From Pseudomonas baetica (lineage in GTDB: Bacteria; Pseudomonadota; Gammaproteobacteria; Pseudomonadales; Pseudomonadaceae): 64,000 nucleotides of DNA. The stretch lies in the NCBI RefSeq assembly GCF_002813455.1, contig NZ_PHHE01000001.1:496001-560000 (forward strand). Direction: 5' to 3'. The notes under the pieces were generated by a model that saw only the letters and a list, made by a program, of their open reading frames with translations, did no database searches and was not told the DNA's origin. Position 1 is the stretch's first letter. Each line of letters begins with the position of its first letter. Position numbers and translations under genes: made by a program. This document shows positions 7,431 through 16,870 of this stretch, one piece after another.

Positions 7431-8624
7431 CTATTTGCAGACGCTGGCGATGGCGTCGGCCAGCAGCGCAAGGCGCGTAGCGTCGATGCCGGCAACGTTT
7501 GCCCGTCCCGAACTGACCATGTACATGCTGTGATGCTCACGCAGTTGTTTCACTTGCTCCGGCGACAGCCCGGTGTAAGAGAACATGCCGCGTTGCACGC
7601 CAATGTGCGCAAAGCGTTCGCGCAAGCCGTGCGGTTCCAGTGCTTCGACCAAGCCACTGCGCAACTGCGCAATACGCAAACGCATGGCTTCCACTTCGTC
7701 CGCCCAGCGGGCTTTCAAATCTGGATCGGCGAGGATGGTGGCGACTACCGCGGCGCCGTGATCCGGTGGCGTCGACCACAAGTTGCGGGCGATGTTGGCC
7801 AGTTGGCTGCGGATGTCGATGAGCTTGTCGGCGGTTTTCGCGCAGACGATCAGTGCACCGGTGCGGTCGCGATACAGGCCGAAGTTCTTCGAGCAGGAAC
7901 TGGTGATCAGCAGCTCCGGTACCTCGGCGGCGAACAGTCGGGTCGACCACGCGTCCTGCTCCAGACCATCGCCAAAACCCTGATAGGCGAAGTCGATCAG
8001 CGGCAGCAGGTTGCGGTTGCGCACAACCTCCAGCACACGCCGCCAGTCGTCGTGACTCAGGTCGAAACCGGTCGGGTTGTGGCAGCACGCATGCAGCAGC
8101 ACCACATCGCCTTTGGGCACGTCATTGAGCACGGCGAGCATGGCGTCGACGTCGAGGCGGTTGTCGCTGCCCACGTAAGGGTAGTGACTGACCTTGACCC
8201 CGGCCGTGGCGAAAATGGTTTCGTGGATCGGCCAGGTCGGGTTGCTCAGCCACACGCCCTTGCCGGGCAGGCACTGCGCGATGAAGTCAGCCGCCAGACG
8301 CAGGGCACCGGTGCCGCCCGGCGTCTGGGTCGCGCCGGCACGTTGTTCGGCGATCAACTTCGAGTCGGCGCCAAGCACCAGCTCATTGATGACTTTGCCG
8401 AACAGCGGATTGCCGTGACCACCGATGTAGGTCTTGGTGTCTTGGCTTTCGACCAGTCGCGCCTCGGCGATTTTCACCGCCTCGGGGATCGGTGTCAGGC
8501 CTTGGGCATCCTTGTAGACGCCAACGCCGAGGTCGAATTTGCGCGGATTGCTGTCCTGCGCATACGCCTCCATCAAACCGAGGATCGGGTCGCCGGGTAC
8601 CCGGCCGATGGCGTCGAAGTGCAT
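7431..8624 (-). CDS. phhC: Aromatic amino acid aminotransferase PhhC
   Basis: 397 residues, aspartate/aromatic aminotransferase family, fold type I. The PLP lysine is K246 in SCSKNFGLYRDRTG. HNPTG (182-186), the DFAYQGFG block and the C-terminal SGRANVAGI arginine motif are all present. It transaminates tyrosine/phenylalanine to the 2-oxo acids, the step after PhhA in phenylalanine catabolism. The start codon overlaps the phhB stop (TAATG on the minus strand), so the two are translationally coupled. It is last in phhABC and followed by a REPIN. Confidence 0.9.
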   Translation of the reverse strand: MHFDAIGRVPGDPILGLMEAYAQDSNPRKFDLGVGVYKDAQGLTPIPEAVKIAEARLVESQDTKTYIGGHGNPLFGKVINELVLGADSKLIAEQRAGATQTPGGTGALRLAADFIAQCLPGKGVWLSNPTWPIHETIFATAGVKVSHYPYVGSDNRLDVDAMLAVLNDVPKGDVVLLHACCHNPTGFDLSHDDWRRVLEVVRNRNLLPLIDFAYQGFGDGLEQDAWSTRLFAAEVPELLITSSCSKNFGLYRDRTGALIVCAKTADKLIDIRSQLANIARNLWSTPPDHGAAVVATILADPDLKARWADEVEAMRLRIAQLRSGLVEALEPHGLRERFAHIGVQRGMFSYTGLSPEQVKQLREHHSMYMVSSGRANVAGIDATRLALLADAIASVCK

Positions 8625-8980
8625 TACTTGCGTCCTTCTGCGGTCTTGGCCACTTCGTCAGTGCGCGCGGCCATGATGAAGTCGTTGCGGTGCAGGCCCT
8701 TGATCGAGTGGCTCCACCAGGTCACGGTGACTTTGCCCCACTCGGTCAGCAGGCCCGGGTGGTGACCTTCGGCCTCGGAGATGTCGCCGACGGCGTTGGT
8801 GAAGGCCAGCGCATGCTTGAAGTTCTTGAACAGGAAAACTTTCTCCAGCTGCATGATGCTGTCGCGTACTTCGATGTTCCAGTCAGGGATCTGCTTGATC
8901 AGGATCGGCAGTTCTTCGTCGCTGACTTGTGGCGCATCGGCGCGGCAGGCTTCGCAGTGGGCTTGGTTCAATGTGGACAT
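8624..8980 (-). CDS. phhB: Pterin-4a-carbinolamine dehydratase PhhB
   Basis: 118 residues. PhhB regenerates the pterin cofactor of phenylalanine hydroxylase by dehydrating 4a-hydroxytetrahydropterin. The catalytic histidine cluster is visible in [21 protein letters not shown]. The ATG at 8980 (MSTLNQAHC) is preceded by AGGAAACC; an in-frame start 51 bp further up is less likely. It is the middle gene of phhABC, 70 bp after phhA. Confidence 0.93.
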   Translation of the reverse strand: MSTLNQAHCEACRADAPQVSDEELPILIKQIPDWNIEVRDSIMQLEKVFLFKNFKHALAFTNAVGDISEAEGHHPGLLTEWGKVTVTWWSHSIKGLHRNDFIMAARTDEVAKTAEGRK

Positions 8981-9049
8981 GGTGGTTTCCTGAATTCGAT
9001 TCTTGTTGGAAATTACTATCTTTGCACGCAAGTCGCGAGCGGGTTCTGC

Positions 9050-9841
9050 TCAGGCCGCTTTCGGCTTTGGCGGAAATTTCGGCGCATGCAGACCCAGCTG
9101 CATGCCTTGTCTGACCATGGCCATGATGTCTTCATGGGCCACGTCGAACAGGCGCTTGAGGTTCGGCAGGACAAAGTACAGCGGTTGCAGGATGTCGATG
9201 CGGTAAGGCGTGCGCATGGCTTCCAGCGGATCGAAGAGCTGATGCTCAGGCTCGTCCGACAGCGAATAAACAGTTTCTTTAGGCGAGGACAGGATGCCGC
9301 CGCCGTAGATGCGTTTGCCTTGCGGGGTGTCGACCAGGCCGAACTCGATGGTCATCCAGTACAGGCGCGCCAGGTACACGCGCTCTTCTTTGGTGGCCTG
9401 CAGGCCGAGCTTGCCGTAGGTGTGGGTGAATTCAGCGAACCACGGGTTGGTCAGCAGCGGGCAGTGACCAAAGATCTCGTGGAAAATGTCCGGCTCTTGC
9501 AGGTAGTCCAGCTCTTCGCGGGTGCGAATGAAAGTGGCCACCGGAAATTGCTTGCTGGCGAGCAATTCGAAGAAGGTCTGGAAGGGGATCAGCGCCGGGA
9601 CACGGGCGACCTGCCAACCGGTGGTCTCACCGAGCACCTTGTTGATCTCGCCCAGTTGCGGAATGCGGTCGTGGGGCAGACCGAGTTTTTCGATACCGTC
9701 CAGGTATTCCTGGCACGCACGACCTTCGATCACTTTCAACTGGCGAGTGATCAGCGTGTTCCACACCGCGTGTTCTTCGGCGGGGTAGTCGATAAAACCT
9801 TGCGCATCGGGCTCGCGGGCCACGTATTGCGTCTGCTTCAT
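9050..9841 (-). CDS. phhA: Phenylalanine-4-hydroxylase PhhA
   Basis: 263 residues, pterin-dependent monooxygenase converting phenylalanine to tyrosine. The non-haem iron facial triad is H121 and H126 (FHEIFGHCPLL) with E166 (WMTIEFGLV). Length and motifs match the single-domain bacterial enzyme without a regulatory domain. It is first in the minus-strand phhABC operon and divergent from its regulator gene phhR. A TyrR-type box lies about 120 bp upstream. Confidence 0.96.
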   Translation of the reverse strand: MKQTQYVAREPDAQGFIDYPAEEHAVWNTLITRQLKVIEGRACQEYLDGIEKLGLPHDRIPQLGEINKVLGETTGWQVARVPALIPFQTFFELLASKQFPVATFIRTREELDYLQEPDIFHEIFGHCPLLTNPWFAEFTHTYGKLGLQATKEERVYLARLYWMTIEFGLVDTPQGKRIYGGGILSSPKETVYSLSDEPEHQLFDPLEAMRTPYRIDILQPLYFVLPNLKRLFDVAHEDIMAMVRQGMQLGLHAPKFPPKPKAA

Positions 9842-9962
9842 ACTGCTCTCCTGCTAGGGGAATTCGTTCTTGTTATGTCCAGCGATGGGGTCAGATTTAC
9901 CTGAGAGCAGGGAGGGATGCAGCAGGTTGCAGACGCACCTTGTAGGAAAAATCAGCGGATTT

Positions 9963-9980
9963 CGTAAAAAAATCGTTACG
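9963..9980 (-). promoter_or_regulatory. TyrR/PhhR-type box upstream of phhA
   Basis: CGTAAAAAAATCGTTACG is an 18-bp inverted repeat. It fits the E. coli TyrR consensus TGTAAA-N6-TTTACA at all but the two outermost bases and one inner base. It is 122 bp upstream of phhA, suitable for PhhR activation of phhABC. Binding is inferred. Confidence 0.5.
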
Positions 9981-10093
9981 CTTTGGCGGTTATCTCGCGT
10001 TTGCGGTGATTTGCAGGTTTGAAAAGGGCTGTGGCTGTCACATAATCTTGACAACTATCTGCGCGCCTCGACAGAAAAGTCTGGCGCTAAGTC

Positions 10094-10184
10094 CTGTGGG
10101 AGCGAGCCTGCTCGCGAAGGCGATCTGTCTGGCACATCAATGCTGAAGTGCCACCGCCTTCGCGAGCAGGCTCGCTCCCACAGG
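10094..10184. repeat. REPIN between phhA and phhR
   Basis: CTGTGGGAGCGAGCCTGCTC from 10094 is mirrored by GAGCAGGCTCGCTCCCACAG ending at 10184, with a ~33-bp spacer. This is the canonical GTGGGAGCGAGC type of fluorescent pseudomonads. It ends 39 bp before the phhR start, so it would lie in or near the 5' untranslated region. Confidence 0.92.
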
Positions 10185-10223
10185 GATTGTGTTTAACCGC
10201 TCATCCTCGTCGGGCCTCTTTAT

Positions 10224-11783
10224 ATGCGCATCAAAGTCCACTGCCAGAACCGCATCGGCATCCTGCGCGACATCCTCAATCTGCTCGTGGAGTACGGGAT
10301 CAACGTGGCCCGCGGTGAGGTCGGTGGCGAGCATGGCAACGCGATCTATCTGCATTGCCCGAACCTGATCAATCTCCAGTTCCAGGCCTTGCGGCCGAAA
10401 TTCGAAGCGATTGCCGGGGTGTTTGGCGTCAAGCGGGTAGGGCTGATGCCCAGCGAGCGACGGCACATGGAATTGAACGCACTGCTCGGTGCGCTGGAAT
10501 TTCCGGTGCTGTCGATCGATATGGGCGGCTCGATCGTCGCGGCCAACCGTGCGGCCGCGCAGTTGCTCGGCGTGCGGGTCGACGAGGTACCGGGTATTCC
10601 GCTGTCGCGCTACGCTGAAGACTTCGACTTGCCGGAGTTGGTGCGTGCCAACAAATCGCGAATCAACGGCATGCGCGTGAAGGTCAAGGGCGACGTCTTT
10701 CTCGCTGACATCGCACCGCTGCAATCGGAGCATGACGACAGCGAAGCCATGGCGGGGGCCGTGCTGACCCTGCATCGCGCTGATCGCGTTGGTGAGCGCA
10801 TTTACAACGTGCGCAAGCAGGAGTTGCGCGGTTTCGACAGTATCTTCCAGAGCTCGAAAGTCATGGCGGCGGTGGTGCGTGAAGCGCGCCGTATGGCGCC
10901 ACTCGACGCTGCGCTATTGATAGAAGGCGAAACCGGCACCGGCAAAGAATTGCTGGCGCGGGCCTGTCACCTCGCCAGTCCGCGCGGGCAGTCGCCTTTG
11001 ATGGCGCTCAACTGCGCGGGCCTGCCGGAGTCGATGGCCGAGACCGAGTTGTTCGGCTACGGCCCCGGTGCGTTCGAAGGGGCGCGTGCCGAAGGCAAGC
11101 TCGGGCTATTGGAGCTGACGGCGGGCGGTACGCTGTTTCTCGATGGTGTCGGCGAAATGAGCTCGCGCCTTCAAGTCAAATTGTTGCGCTTTCTGCAAGA
11201 CGGTTGCTTCCGTCGGGTCGGCAGTGACGAAGAGGTTTATCTCGATGTGCGGGTGATCTGCGCGACGCAGGTGGACTTGTCCGAGTTGTGCGCGCGGGGC
11301 GAGTTTCGCCAGGATTTGTATCACCGCTTGAACGTGCTGTCGCTGCACATTCCACCGCTGCGCGAATGCCTTGACGGTTTGACGCCGCTGGTCGAGCACT
11401 TCCTTGATCAGGCCAGTCGGCAGATCGGTTGCGCGCTGCCGAAACTGGCACCGGCGGCAATGGAGCGTCTGAGTCATTACCACTGGCCAGGCAATGTGCG
11501 GCAACTGGAGAACGTGCTGTTTCAGGCGGTTTCGCTGTGCGATGGCGGCACGGTGAAGGCCGAGCATATTCGTCTGCCGGACTACGGCGTGCGTCAGCCG
11601 CTAGGCGATTTTTCGCTGGAGGGTGGGCTGGACGAAATCGTCGGGCGCTTCGAAAAAGCGGTGCTGGAGCGGTTGTATTCCGAGCATCCAAGCAGTCGGC
11701 AGTTGGGTAAGCGTCTTGGCGTTTCGCACACGACCATTGCCAACAAGCTGCGTGAGTATGAAGTCGGCAAAACCGAGTCGTAA
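10224..11783 (+). CDS. phhR: TyrR-family transcriptional regulator PhhR
   Basis: 519 residues. N-terminal ACT domain (1-70), PAS domain (~85-185), AAA+ domain (~205-430) with Walker A GETGTGKE (235-242), and a C-terminal Fis-type HTH (QLGKRLGVSHTTIANKLREY). The GAFTGA loop needed to contact sigma54 reads GAFEGA (282-287), and the Walker B acid pair reads DG in TLFLDGVGEM. Both changes fit TyrR/PhhR proteins, which act on sigma70 promoters. PhhR activates phenylalanine/tyrosine catabolism, here probably divergent phhABC. Confidence 0.93.
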   Translation: MRIKVHCQNRIGILRDILNLLVEYGINVARGEVGGEHGNAIYLHCPNLINLQFQALRPKFEAIAGVFGVKRVGLMPSERRHMELNALLGALEFPVLSIDMGGSIVAANRAAAQLLGVRVDEVPGIPLSRYAEDFDLPELVRANKSRINGMRVKVKGDVFLADIAPLQSEHDDSEAMAGAVLTLHRADRVGERIYNVRKQELRGFDSIFQSSKVMAAVVREARRMAPLDAALLIEGETGTGKELLARACHLASPRGQSPLMALNCAGLPESMAETELFGYGPGAFEGARAEGKLGLLELTAGGTLFLDGVGEMSSRLQVKLLRFLQDGCFRRVGSDEEVYLDVRVICATQVDLSELCARGEFRQDLYHRLNVLSLHIPPLRECLDGLTPLVEHFLDQASRQIGCALPKLAPAAMERLSHYHWPGNVRQLENVLFQAVSLCDGGTVKAEHIRLPDYGVRQPLGDFSLEGGLDEIVGRFEKAVLERLYSEHPSSRQLGKRLGVSHTTIANKLREYEVGKTES

Positions 11784-11808
11784 CCCAAACATGTGTGGGT
11801 AGTGATGG

Positions 11809-11883
11809 CCTCTTCGCGAGCAGGCTCGCTCCCACAGGGGTATGCATTTCAAATGTGGGAGCGAGCCTGCTCGCGAAAGCGAT
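11809..11883. repeat. REPIN, outward orientation, between phhR and flgF
   Basis: CTCTTCGCGAGCAGGCTCGC and its mirror GCGAGCCTGCTCGCGAAAG flank a short centre, with REP heads in the opposite order to the copy at 10094. It separates the phenylalanine locus from the flagellar operon. Confidence 0.88.
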
Positions 11884-12022
11884 AGTCCAGGCAACACCAG
11901 CGCCAGACATTGCCACCTACCGGCATAACACCGCCGGTTTTTCGACTTCGATACATTTCCCCAATCCTCTAAATCTCCCCCAAGTCCTTTGTTTACCGGG
12001 CCGCGCGCCGCCAGAAAAAAGT

Positions 12023-12038
12023 TGGTCTGCAAATTGCT
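12023..12038 (+). promoter_or_regulatory. Sigma54-type -24/-12 promoter for flgF operon
   Basis: TGGTCTGCAAATTGCT matches TGGCACG-N4-TTGCW at the GG and GC elements with exact spacing. It is 57 bp before the flgF start. A class II flagellar promoter is expected here in Pseudomonas. Confidence 0.7.
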
Positions 12039-12094
12039 TGTGGCTCAGCAGTACAGCGGTGGACGGCAAACGTCCGGCATGCAGAGGAAAGAGT

Positions 12095-12835
12095 GTGGAC
12101 AAGTACCTTTATGTGGCAATGACCGGCGCCAGCCAGAACGCACTGGCGCAGAAGGCTCATGCCAACAACCTGGCGAACATCTCCACCAACGGCTTTCAGC
12201 GCGACCTGGAGCAGGCGCGTTCGATGCCGGTGTTTGGTGACAGCTTTCCGGCGCGTGCGTTTGCCATGAGCGAACGTCCGGCCACTGACTTCACCGCAGG
12301 TTCGCTGGTGCAGACCGGGCGTGACCTCGACGTCGCCGTGACCGGCAACGGCTTTATTGCCGTGCAGAACCCCAACGGCGGCGAAAGCTACGTGCGCACC
12401 GGCAGCCTCAACGTCGACGCCCTCGGCGTGCTGCGTGCCGGTAACGGTATGCCGGTGATGGGTAATGGCGGTCCGATCGCCGTGCCGCCCGAGCAGCAGA
12501 TCGAAGTCGGTGAAGACGGCACCATCAGCATTCGTGCGATGGGCGAAGGCCCGCGTGTCATGGCCGAAGTCGATCGGATCAAACTGGTCAACCCGGACAT
12601 CAAGAACATGAACAAGGGCCTCGACGGCTCGATCTACACCAAGGACGGCCAGCCTGCGCCGGCCGATGCCAACGTCAAGCTGGTGTCGGGTTTCCTTGAG
12701 TCGAGCAACGTCAATGCCGTGGCAGAAATGACCTCGGTGCTGGCGTTGGCCAAGCAGTTCGAACTGCACGTCAAGATGATGAACACCGCCAAAGACGACG
12801 ACCAGGCCATGGCTCGGGTCTTGCAGATCAGCTAA
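12095..12835 (+). CDS. flgF: Flagellar basal-body proximal rod protein FlgF
   Basis: 246 residues. N-terminal rod signature MTGASQNALAQKAHANNLAN and C-terminal SNVNAVAEMTSVLALAKQFELHVKMM, typical of axial rod/hook proteins. The start is a GTG at 12095 (VDKYLYVAM) behind AGAGGAAAG and gives the usual FlgF length; the open frame extends further upstream but without a ribosome-binding site. It is first gene of flgFGHIJKL. flgBCDE, often directly upstream in Pseudomonas, are not in this window. Confidence 0.95.
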   Translation: MDKYLYVAMTGASQNALAQKAHANNLANISTNGFQRDLEQARSMPVFGDSFPARAFAMSERPATDFTAGSLVQTGRDLDVAVTGNGFIAVQNPNGGESYVRTGSLNVDALGVLRAGNGMPVMGNGGPIAVPPEQQIEVGEDGTISIRAMGEGPRVMAEVDRIKLVNPDIKNMNKGLDGSIYTKDGQPAPADANVKLVSGFLESSNVNAVAEMTSVLALAKQFELHVKMMNTAKDDDQAMARVLQIS

Positions 12836-12880
12836 TTATCAGAACGTCGCGCCGTAAAACAGGCGCACGAGGAGAATCGA

Positions 12881-13666
12881 ATGCTTCCGGCTCTATGGGT
12901 TGCCAAAACCGGTCTGTCCGCCCAGGACACCAACCTGACCACCATTTCCAACAACCTGGCGAACGTCTCGACCACGGGCTTCAAACGTGACCGCGCCGAG
13001 TTCCAGGACCTGCTGTACCAGATCAAACGCCAGCCAGGCGCCCAGTCGACCCAAGACAGCGAACTGCCGTCGGGCCTGCAACTGGGTACCGGTGTGCGCA
13101 TCGTCGGCACGCAGAAAAACTTCAACGCCGGCAGCCTGCAAACCAGCGAAAACCCGCTGGACATGGCGGTGGACGGTCGCGGTTTCTTCCAGATCCTGCA
13201 ACCGGACGGCACCACGTCCTACACCCGTGACGGTACCTTCCACCTCGACTCCAATGGCCAGATCGTCAACGCCAGCGGTTTCGCCCTGGAGCCTGCCATC
13301 GTCATCCCGAACAACGCTCAGAGCTTCACCGTCGGCACCGACGGCACCGTGTCGATCACTGTGCCAGGCAACCCGGCCGCTCAGGTGATCGGCAACCTGC
13401 AAACCGCCGACTTCATCAACCCGGCCGGTCTGCAAGCGGTGGGTAACAACCTGTTCCTGGAAACCGCAGCTTCCGGTGCGCCGCAAATCGGTACGCCGGG
13501 TCTGAACGGTTTCGGGACCACGCTGCAGAACACTCTGGAGGGTTCCAACGTCAGCACCGTTGAGGAGATGGTCAACATGATCACCACCCAGCGTGCCTAC
13601 GAGATGAACTCCAAGGTGATCTCCACCGCCGACCAGATGCTCTCGTTCGTAACGCAGAATCTGTAA
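12881..13666 (+). CDS. flgG: Flagellar distal rod protein FlgG
   Basis: 261 residues. N-terminal ALWVAKTGLSAQDTNLTTIS followed by NNLANVSTTGFKR, and C-terminal GSNVSTVEEMVNMITTQRAYEMNSKVIST. FlgG forms the distal rod that crosses the periplasm and joins the hook. It lies 45 bp after flgF with a GAGGAG-like ribosome-binding site. Confidence 0.97.
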   Translation: MLPALWVAKTGLSAQDTNLTTISNNLANVSTTGFKRDRAEFQDLLYQIKRQPGAQSTQDSELPSGLQLGTGVRIVGTQKNFNAGSLQTSENPLDMAVDGRGFFQILQPDGTTSYTRDGTFHLDSNGQIVNASGFALEPAIVIPNNAQSFTVGTDGTVSITVPGNPAAQVIGNLQTADFINPAGLQAVGNNLFLETAASGAPQIGTPGLNGFGTTLQNTLEGSNVSTVEEMVNMITTQRAYEMNSKVISTADQMLSFVTQNL

Positions 13667-13718
13667 TCAAGTCTATGGGGCGGCCATGAGGTCGCCAGCA
13701 ATACCGTGAGGTAGGGTC

Positions 13719-14414
13719 ATGAAACGCTTTGTATCTGTTCTGGCATTGGGTGGGGTCGTCTCGCTCGCGGGCTGCGTCGCTCCGACGCCCAAGCCCAATG
13801 ACCCTTACTACGCCCCGGTGTTGCCGCGCACGCCGTTGCCGGCTGCGGCCAACAACGGCTCGATCTATCAGGCCGGCTTCGAACAGAACCTGTACAGCGA
13901 TCGCAAGGCGTTCAGGGTCGGTGACATCATCACCATCACCCTGAACGAGCGCACCCAGGCAAGCAAGAACGCCAACTCGCAAATGGACAAGAACAGCGAT
14001 AACAAGATCGGCCTGACGTCGTTATTCGGTTCCAGTCTGACGACGAACAACCCGATCGGGAGCAACGACCTGAGCCTGAACGCCGGCTACAGCGCCGACC
14101 GTTCGACCAAGGGCGACGCCAAGTCGGGGCAGAGCAACAGCCTGACCGGTTCGATCACCGTGACCGTCGCTGACGTGCTGCCCAACGGCATCATCGCCGT
14201 GCGCGGCGAGAAGTGGCTAACGCTGAACACCGGTGACGAACTGGTTCGCATCGCCGGCCTGGTGCGCGCCGATGACATCGCCACGGACAACACCGTGTCG
14301 TCGACCCGGGTCGCCGATGCACGCATCACCTACTCGGGTACCGGCGCGTTTGCCGATACGAGTCAGCCAGGCTGGTTCGACCGTTTCTTCCTCAGCCCGC
14401 TGTTCCCTTTCTAG
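13719..14414 (+). CDS. flgH: Flagellar L-ring lipoprotein FlgH
   Basis: 231 residues. Lipoprotein signal peptide with lipobox LAGC (residues 16-19), so C19 is the lipidated residue and the protein is anchored in the outer membrane. It forms the L ring around the rod. [21 protein letters not shown] is the family's conserved block. Its stop is directly followed by flgI. Confidence 0.97.
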   Translation: MKRFVSVLALGGVVSLAGCVAPTPKPNDPYYAPVLPRTPLPAAANNGSIYQAGFEQNLYSDRKAFRVGDIITITLNERTQASKNANSQMDKNSDNKIGLTSLFGSSLTTNNPIGSNDLSLNAGYSADRSTKGDAKSGQSNSLTGSITVTVADVLPNGIIAVRGEKWLTLNTGDELVRIAGLVRADDIATDNTVSSTRVADARITYSGTGAFADTSQPGWFDRFFLSPLFPF

Positions 14415-15530
14415 GTGGCTACGTTGAATTTCAAGAGCCTCATGCTGGCCGCCGTTATGTTGTCGGCGGCCTTCAATGCACAAGCCGAGCGGCTGAAAGA
14501 CATCGCCAGCATTTCCGGTGTGCGTTCCAACCAGTTGATCGGTTACGGCCTGGTGGTCGGGCTTAACGGCACCGGTGACCAGACGACGCAAACGCCGTTC
14601 ACCCTGCAGACGTTCAACAACATGCTCTCGCAGTTCGGCATCAAGGTGCCGCCGGGATCGGGCAACGTGCAGTTGAAAAACGTCGCGGCAGTATCGATCA
14701 GTGCCGATCTGCCGGCGTTTGCCAAGCCTGGTCAGCAGGTCGATATCACGGTGTCCTCGATCGGTAACTCCAAGAGCCTGCGGGGCGGCACCCTGTTGCT
14801 GACCCCGCTCAAGGGTATTGACGGCAACGTCTACGCCATCGCTCAGGGCAACCTGGTGGTGGGTGGTTTTGATGCCGAAGGGCGTGACGGTTCGAAGATC
14901 ACCGTCAACGTTCCGTCGGCCGGCCGCATTCCCGGTGGTGCTTCGGTAGAGCGCTCGGTACCGAGCGGTTTCAATCAGGGCAACAGCCTGACGCTGAACC
15001 TCAACCGTTCCGACTTCACCACCGCCAAGCGCATTGTCGACAAGATTAACGACATGCTCGGCCCTGGCGTGGCGCAAGCCATCGACGGTGGTTCGATCCG
15101 TGTCACCGCGCCGCTTGATCCGAGCCAGCGCGTCGACTACCTGTCGATCCTGGAAAACCTCGAAGTCGATCCAGGTCAGGCCGTGGCGAAAGTCATCATC
15201 AACTCGCGTACCGGCACTATCGTCATCGGCCAGAACGTGAAGGTTTCGCCAGCCGCGGTGACCCACGGCAGCCTGACTGTAACCATCACCGAAGACCCGA
15301 TCGTCAGCCAGCCAGGCCCGCTGTCCAACGGCCAGACCGCTGTTGTGCCGCGCTCGCGGGTCAATGCCGAGCAGGAAGCCAAGCCGATGTTCAAGTTCGG
15401 CCCGGGCACTACGCTCGACGAGATCGTCCGTGCGGTGAACCAGGTCGGCGCGGCACCGGGTGACCTGATGGCGATCCTTGAAGCGCTGAAGCAGGCCGGC
15501 GCGTTGCAAGCCGACCTGATCGTGATCTGA
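14415..15530 (+). CDS. flgI: Flagellar P-ring protein FlgI
   Basis: 371 residues with a Sec signal peptide ([16 protein letters not shown]) and mature start [20 protein letters not shown], typical of FlgI, which forms the P ring in the peptidoglycan layer. The start is ambiguous: the GTG at 14415 abuts the flgH stop, but AGGTGG at 14413-14418 is well placed for a TTG at 14424 (three residues shorter). Confidence 0.96.
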   Translation: MATLNFKSLMLAAVMLSAAFNAQAERLKDIASISGVRSNQLIGYGLVVGLNGTGDQTTQTPFTLQTFNNMLSQFGIKVPPGSGNVQLKNVAAVSISADLPAFAKPGQQVDITVSSIGNSKSLRGGTLLLTPLKGIDGNVYAIAQGNLVVGGFDAEGRDGSKITVNVPSAGRIPGGASVERSVPSGFNQGNSLTLNLNRSDFTTAKRIVDKINDMLGPGVAQAIDGGSIRVTAPLDPSQRVDYLSILENLEVDPGQAVAKVIINSRTGTIVIGQNVKVSPAAVTHGSLTVTITEDPIVSQPGPLSNGQTAVVPRSRVNAEQEAKPMFKFGPGTTLDEIVRAVNQVGAAPGDLMAILEALKQAGALQADLIVI

Positions 15531-15541
15531 GGACAGCGAAC

Positions 15542-16846
15542 ATGGATATGCGCAAGGGCAGTCTGGCTGGCACCATTGATTCGGGTTCGTACTCCGACCT
15601 CAATCGTCTGAACCAGCTCAAGGTTGGCGACAAGAACAGCGATGCGAACATGCGCAAAGTGGCGCAGGAATTCGAATCGCTGTTCATCGGGGAAATGCTC
15701 AAGTCGATGCGATCGGCCACCGAGACACTCGGTCAGGACAACCCGCTCAACACCCCGGCCGCCAAGCAATATCAGGAAATGTCCGACCAGCAACTGGCCA
15801 TTTCCATGTCTCGCGAGGGCGGTGGTATCGGCCTGGCAGACGTGCTGTTGCGCCAGATGCAGAAAAACAAACCGATGGCGCCGGGTGAGGCTGCTGCCGC
15901 ATCCGCCGCCAAACAGCAAGAAGCCCGGGAGAAAGCGGCTGCTGTGGTCACGCCGATTGCGGCGGGCACCACCGCTATCAACGGCCCGTTGTCGCGCGTC
16001 AATGGCGAGCGTCCGCTGTGGGCATCGCGTTCGGGACGTGTGTCGAACAGCGCCGGCATTTCTCACAGCAATGACATGGAAATGATCAACAAGCGTCGTC
16101 TGGCCTTGCCGCCGAAACTGGCTGATCGTCTGCTCGCAGGTTTAGTGCCGTCGGCGACGACGAACGCCACGCCTGCACCCAATACCTTACTGCCGCGCGC
16201 CACGACCGCCGTCGCGACCGGCGCAGGTCCGTTGTACAACGGCGACTGGCTGGCCCGTGCCGAGGCCGATAAAGCCTCCGGCGGGCAGATGCAGATTTAC
16301 GGCCGCGCCATGGCGCAGATTCCACTGGCGCCGGCGAAAAAAGCGTTCAGCTCCGCCGACCAGTTCGTCAATACCATGCTGCCGATGGCCAAGGAAGCCG
16401 CCGACCGTATCGGCGTCGATCCGCGCTACCTGGTGGCGCAAGCGGCACTGGAAACCGGTTGGGGCAAATCGGTCATGCGTGCGCAGGATGGCAGCAGCAG
16501 CCACAACCTGTTCGGCATCAAGGCGAGCAGCAACTGGAAGGGCGATTCGGCCCGGGCGATCACCAGCGAGTTCCGCAATGGCGCGATGGTCAAGGAGACG
16601 GCCGAGTTCCGCTCCTACGCCTCGTACAAGGACAGCTTCCACGATCTGGTGACTTTGCTGCAGACCAACAATCGCTATCAAGATGTTGTGAAGTCGGCCG
16701 ATAACCCAGAACAGTTTGTACGCGAGTTGCAAAAGGCCGGTTACGCAACCGACCCGAACTACGCGAGCAAGATTTCGCAGATAGCCAAGCAGATGAACAG
16801 TTTTGAAAACTACGCTGCGGCGGGCGTTTCCACCACGCCTTTATAA
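15542..16846 (+). CDS. flgJ: Flagellar rod-assembly protein and peptidoglycan hydrolase FlgJ
   Basis: 434 residues. The N-terminal rod-capping domain (~35-110) contains AQEFESLFIGEMLKSMR. A low-complexity Ala/Lys/Pro linker follows (~110-230). The C-terminal glucosaminidase-type domain (~275-425) contains AALETGWGKSVMR and SHNLFGIKA. It caps the growing rod and cuts peptidoglycan so the rod can pass. The dual-domain form is normal in gammaproteobacteria. Confidence 0.96.
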   Translation: MDMRKGSLAGTIDSGSYSDLNRLNQLKVGDKNSDANMRKVAQEFESLFIGEMLKSMRSATETLGQDNPLNTPAAKQYQEMSDQQLAISMSREGGGIGLADVLLRQMQKNKPMAPGEAAAASAAKQQEAREKAAAVVTPIAAGTTAINGPLSRVNGERPLWASRSGRVSNSAGISHSNDMEMINKRRLALPPKLADRLLAGLVPSATTNATPAPNTLLPRATTAVATGAGPLYNGDWLARAEADKASGGQMQIYGRAMAQIPLAPAKKAFSSADQFVNTMLPMAKEAADRIGVDPRYLVAQAALETGWGKSVMRAQDGSSSHNLFGIKASSNWKGDSARAITSEFRNGAMVKETAEFRSYASYKDSFHDLVTLLQTNNRYQDVVKSADNPEQFVRELQKAGYATDPNYASKISQIAKQMNSFENYAAAGVSTTPL

Positions 16847-16870
16847 GGCACAAGGTATAAGGTCTGAACC

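Noticed and set aside
9842..9960. Sigma54 promoter for phhA
   Set aside because: A GG/GC pair exists but the spacing is wrong, and PhhR lacks the GAFTGA loop needed for sigma54 contact.
14217..15509. 430-codon minus-strand frame opposite flgI
   Set aside because: Shadow of flgI; no recognisable domain.
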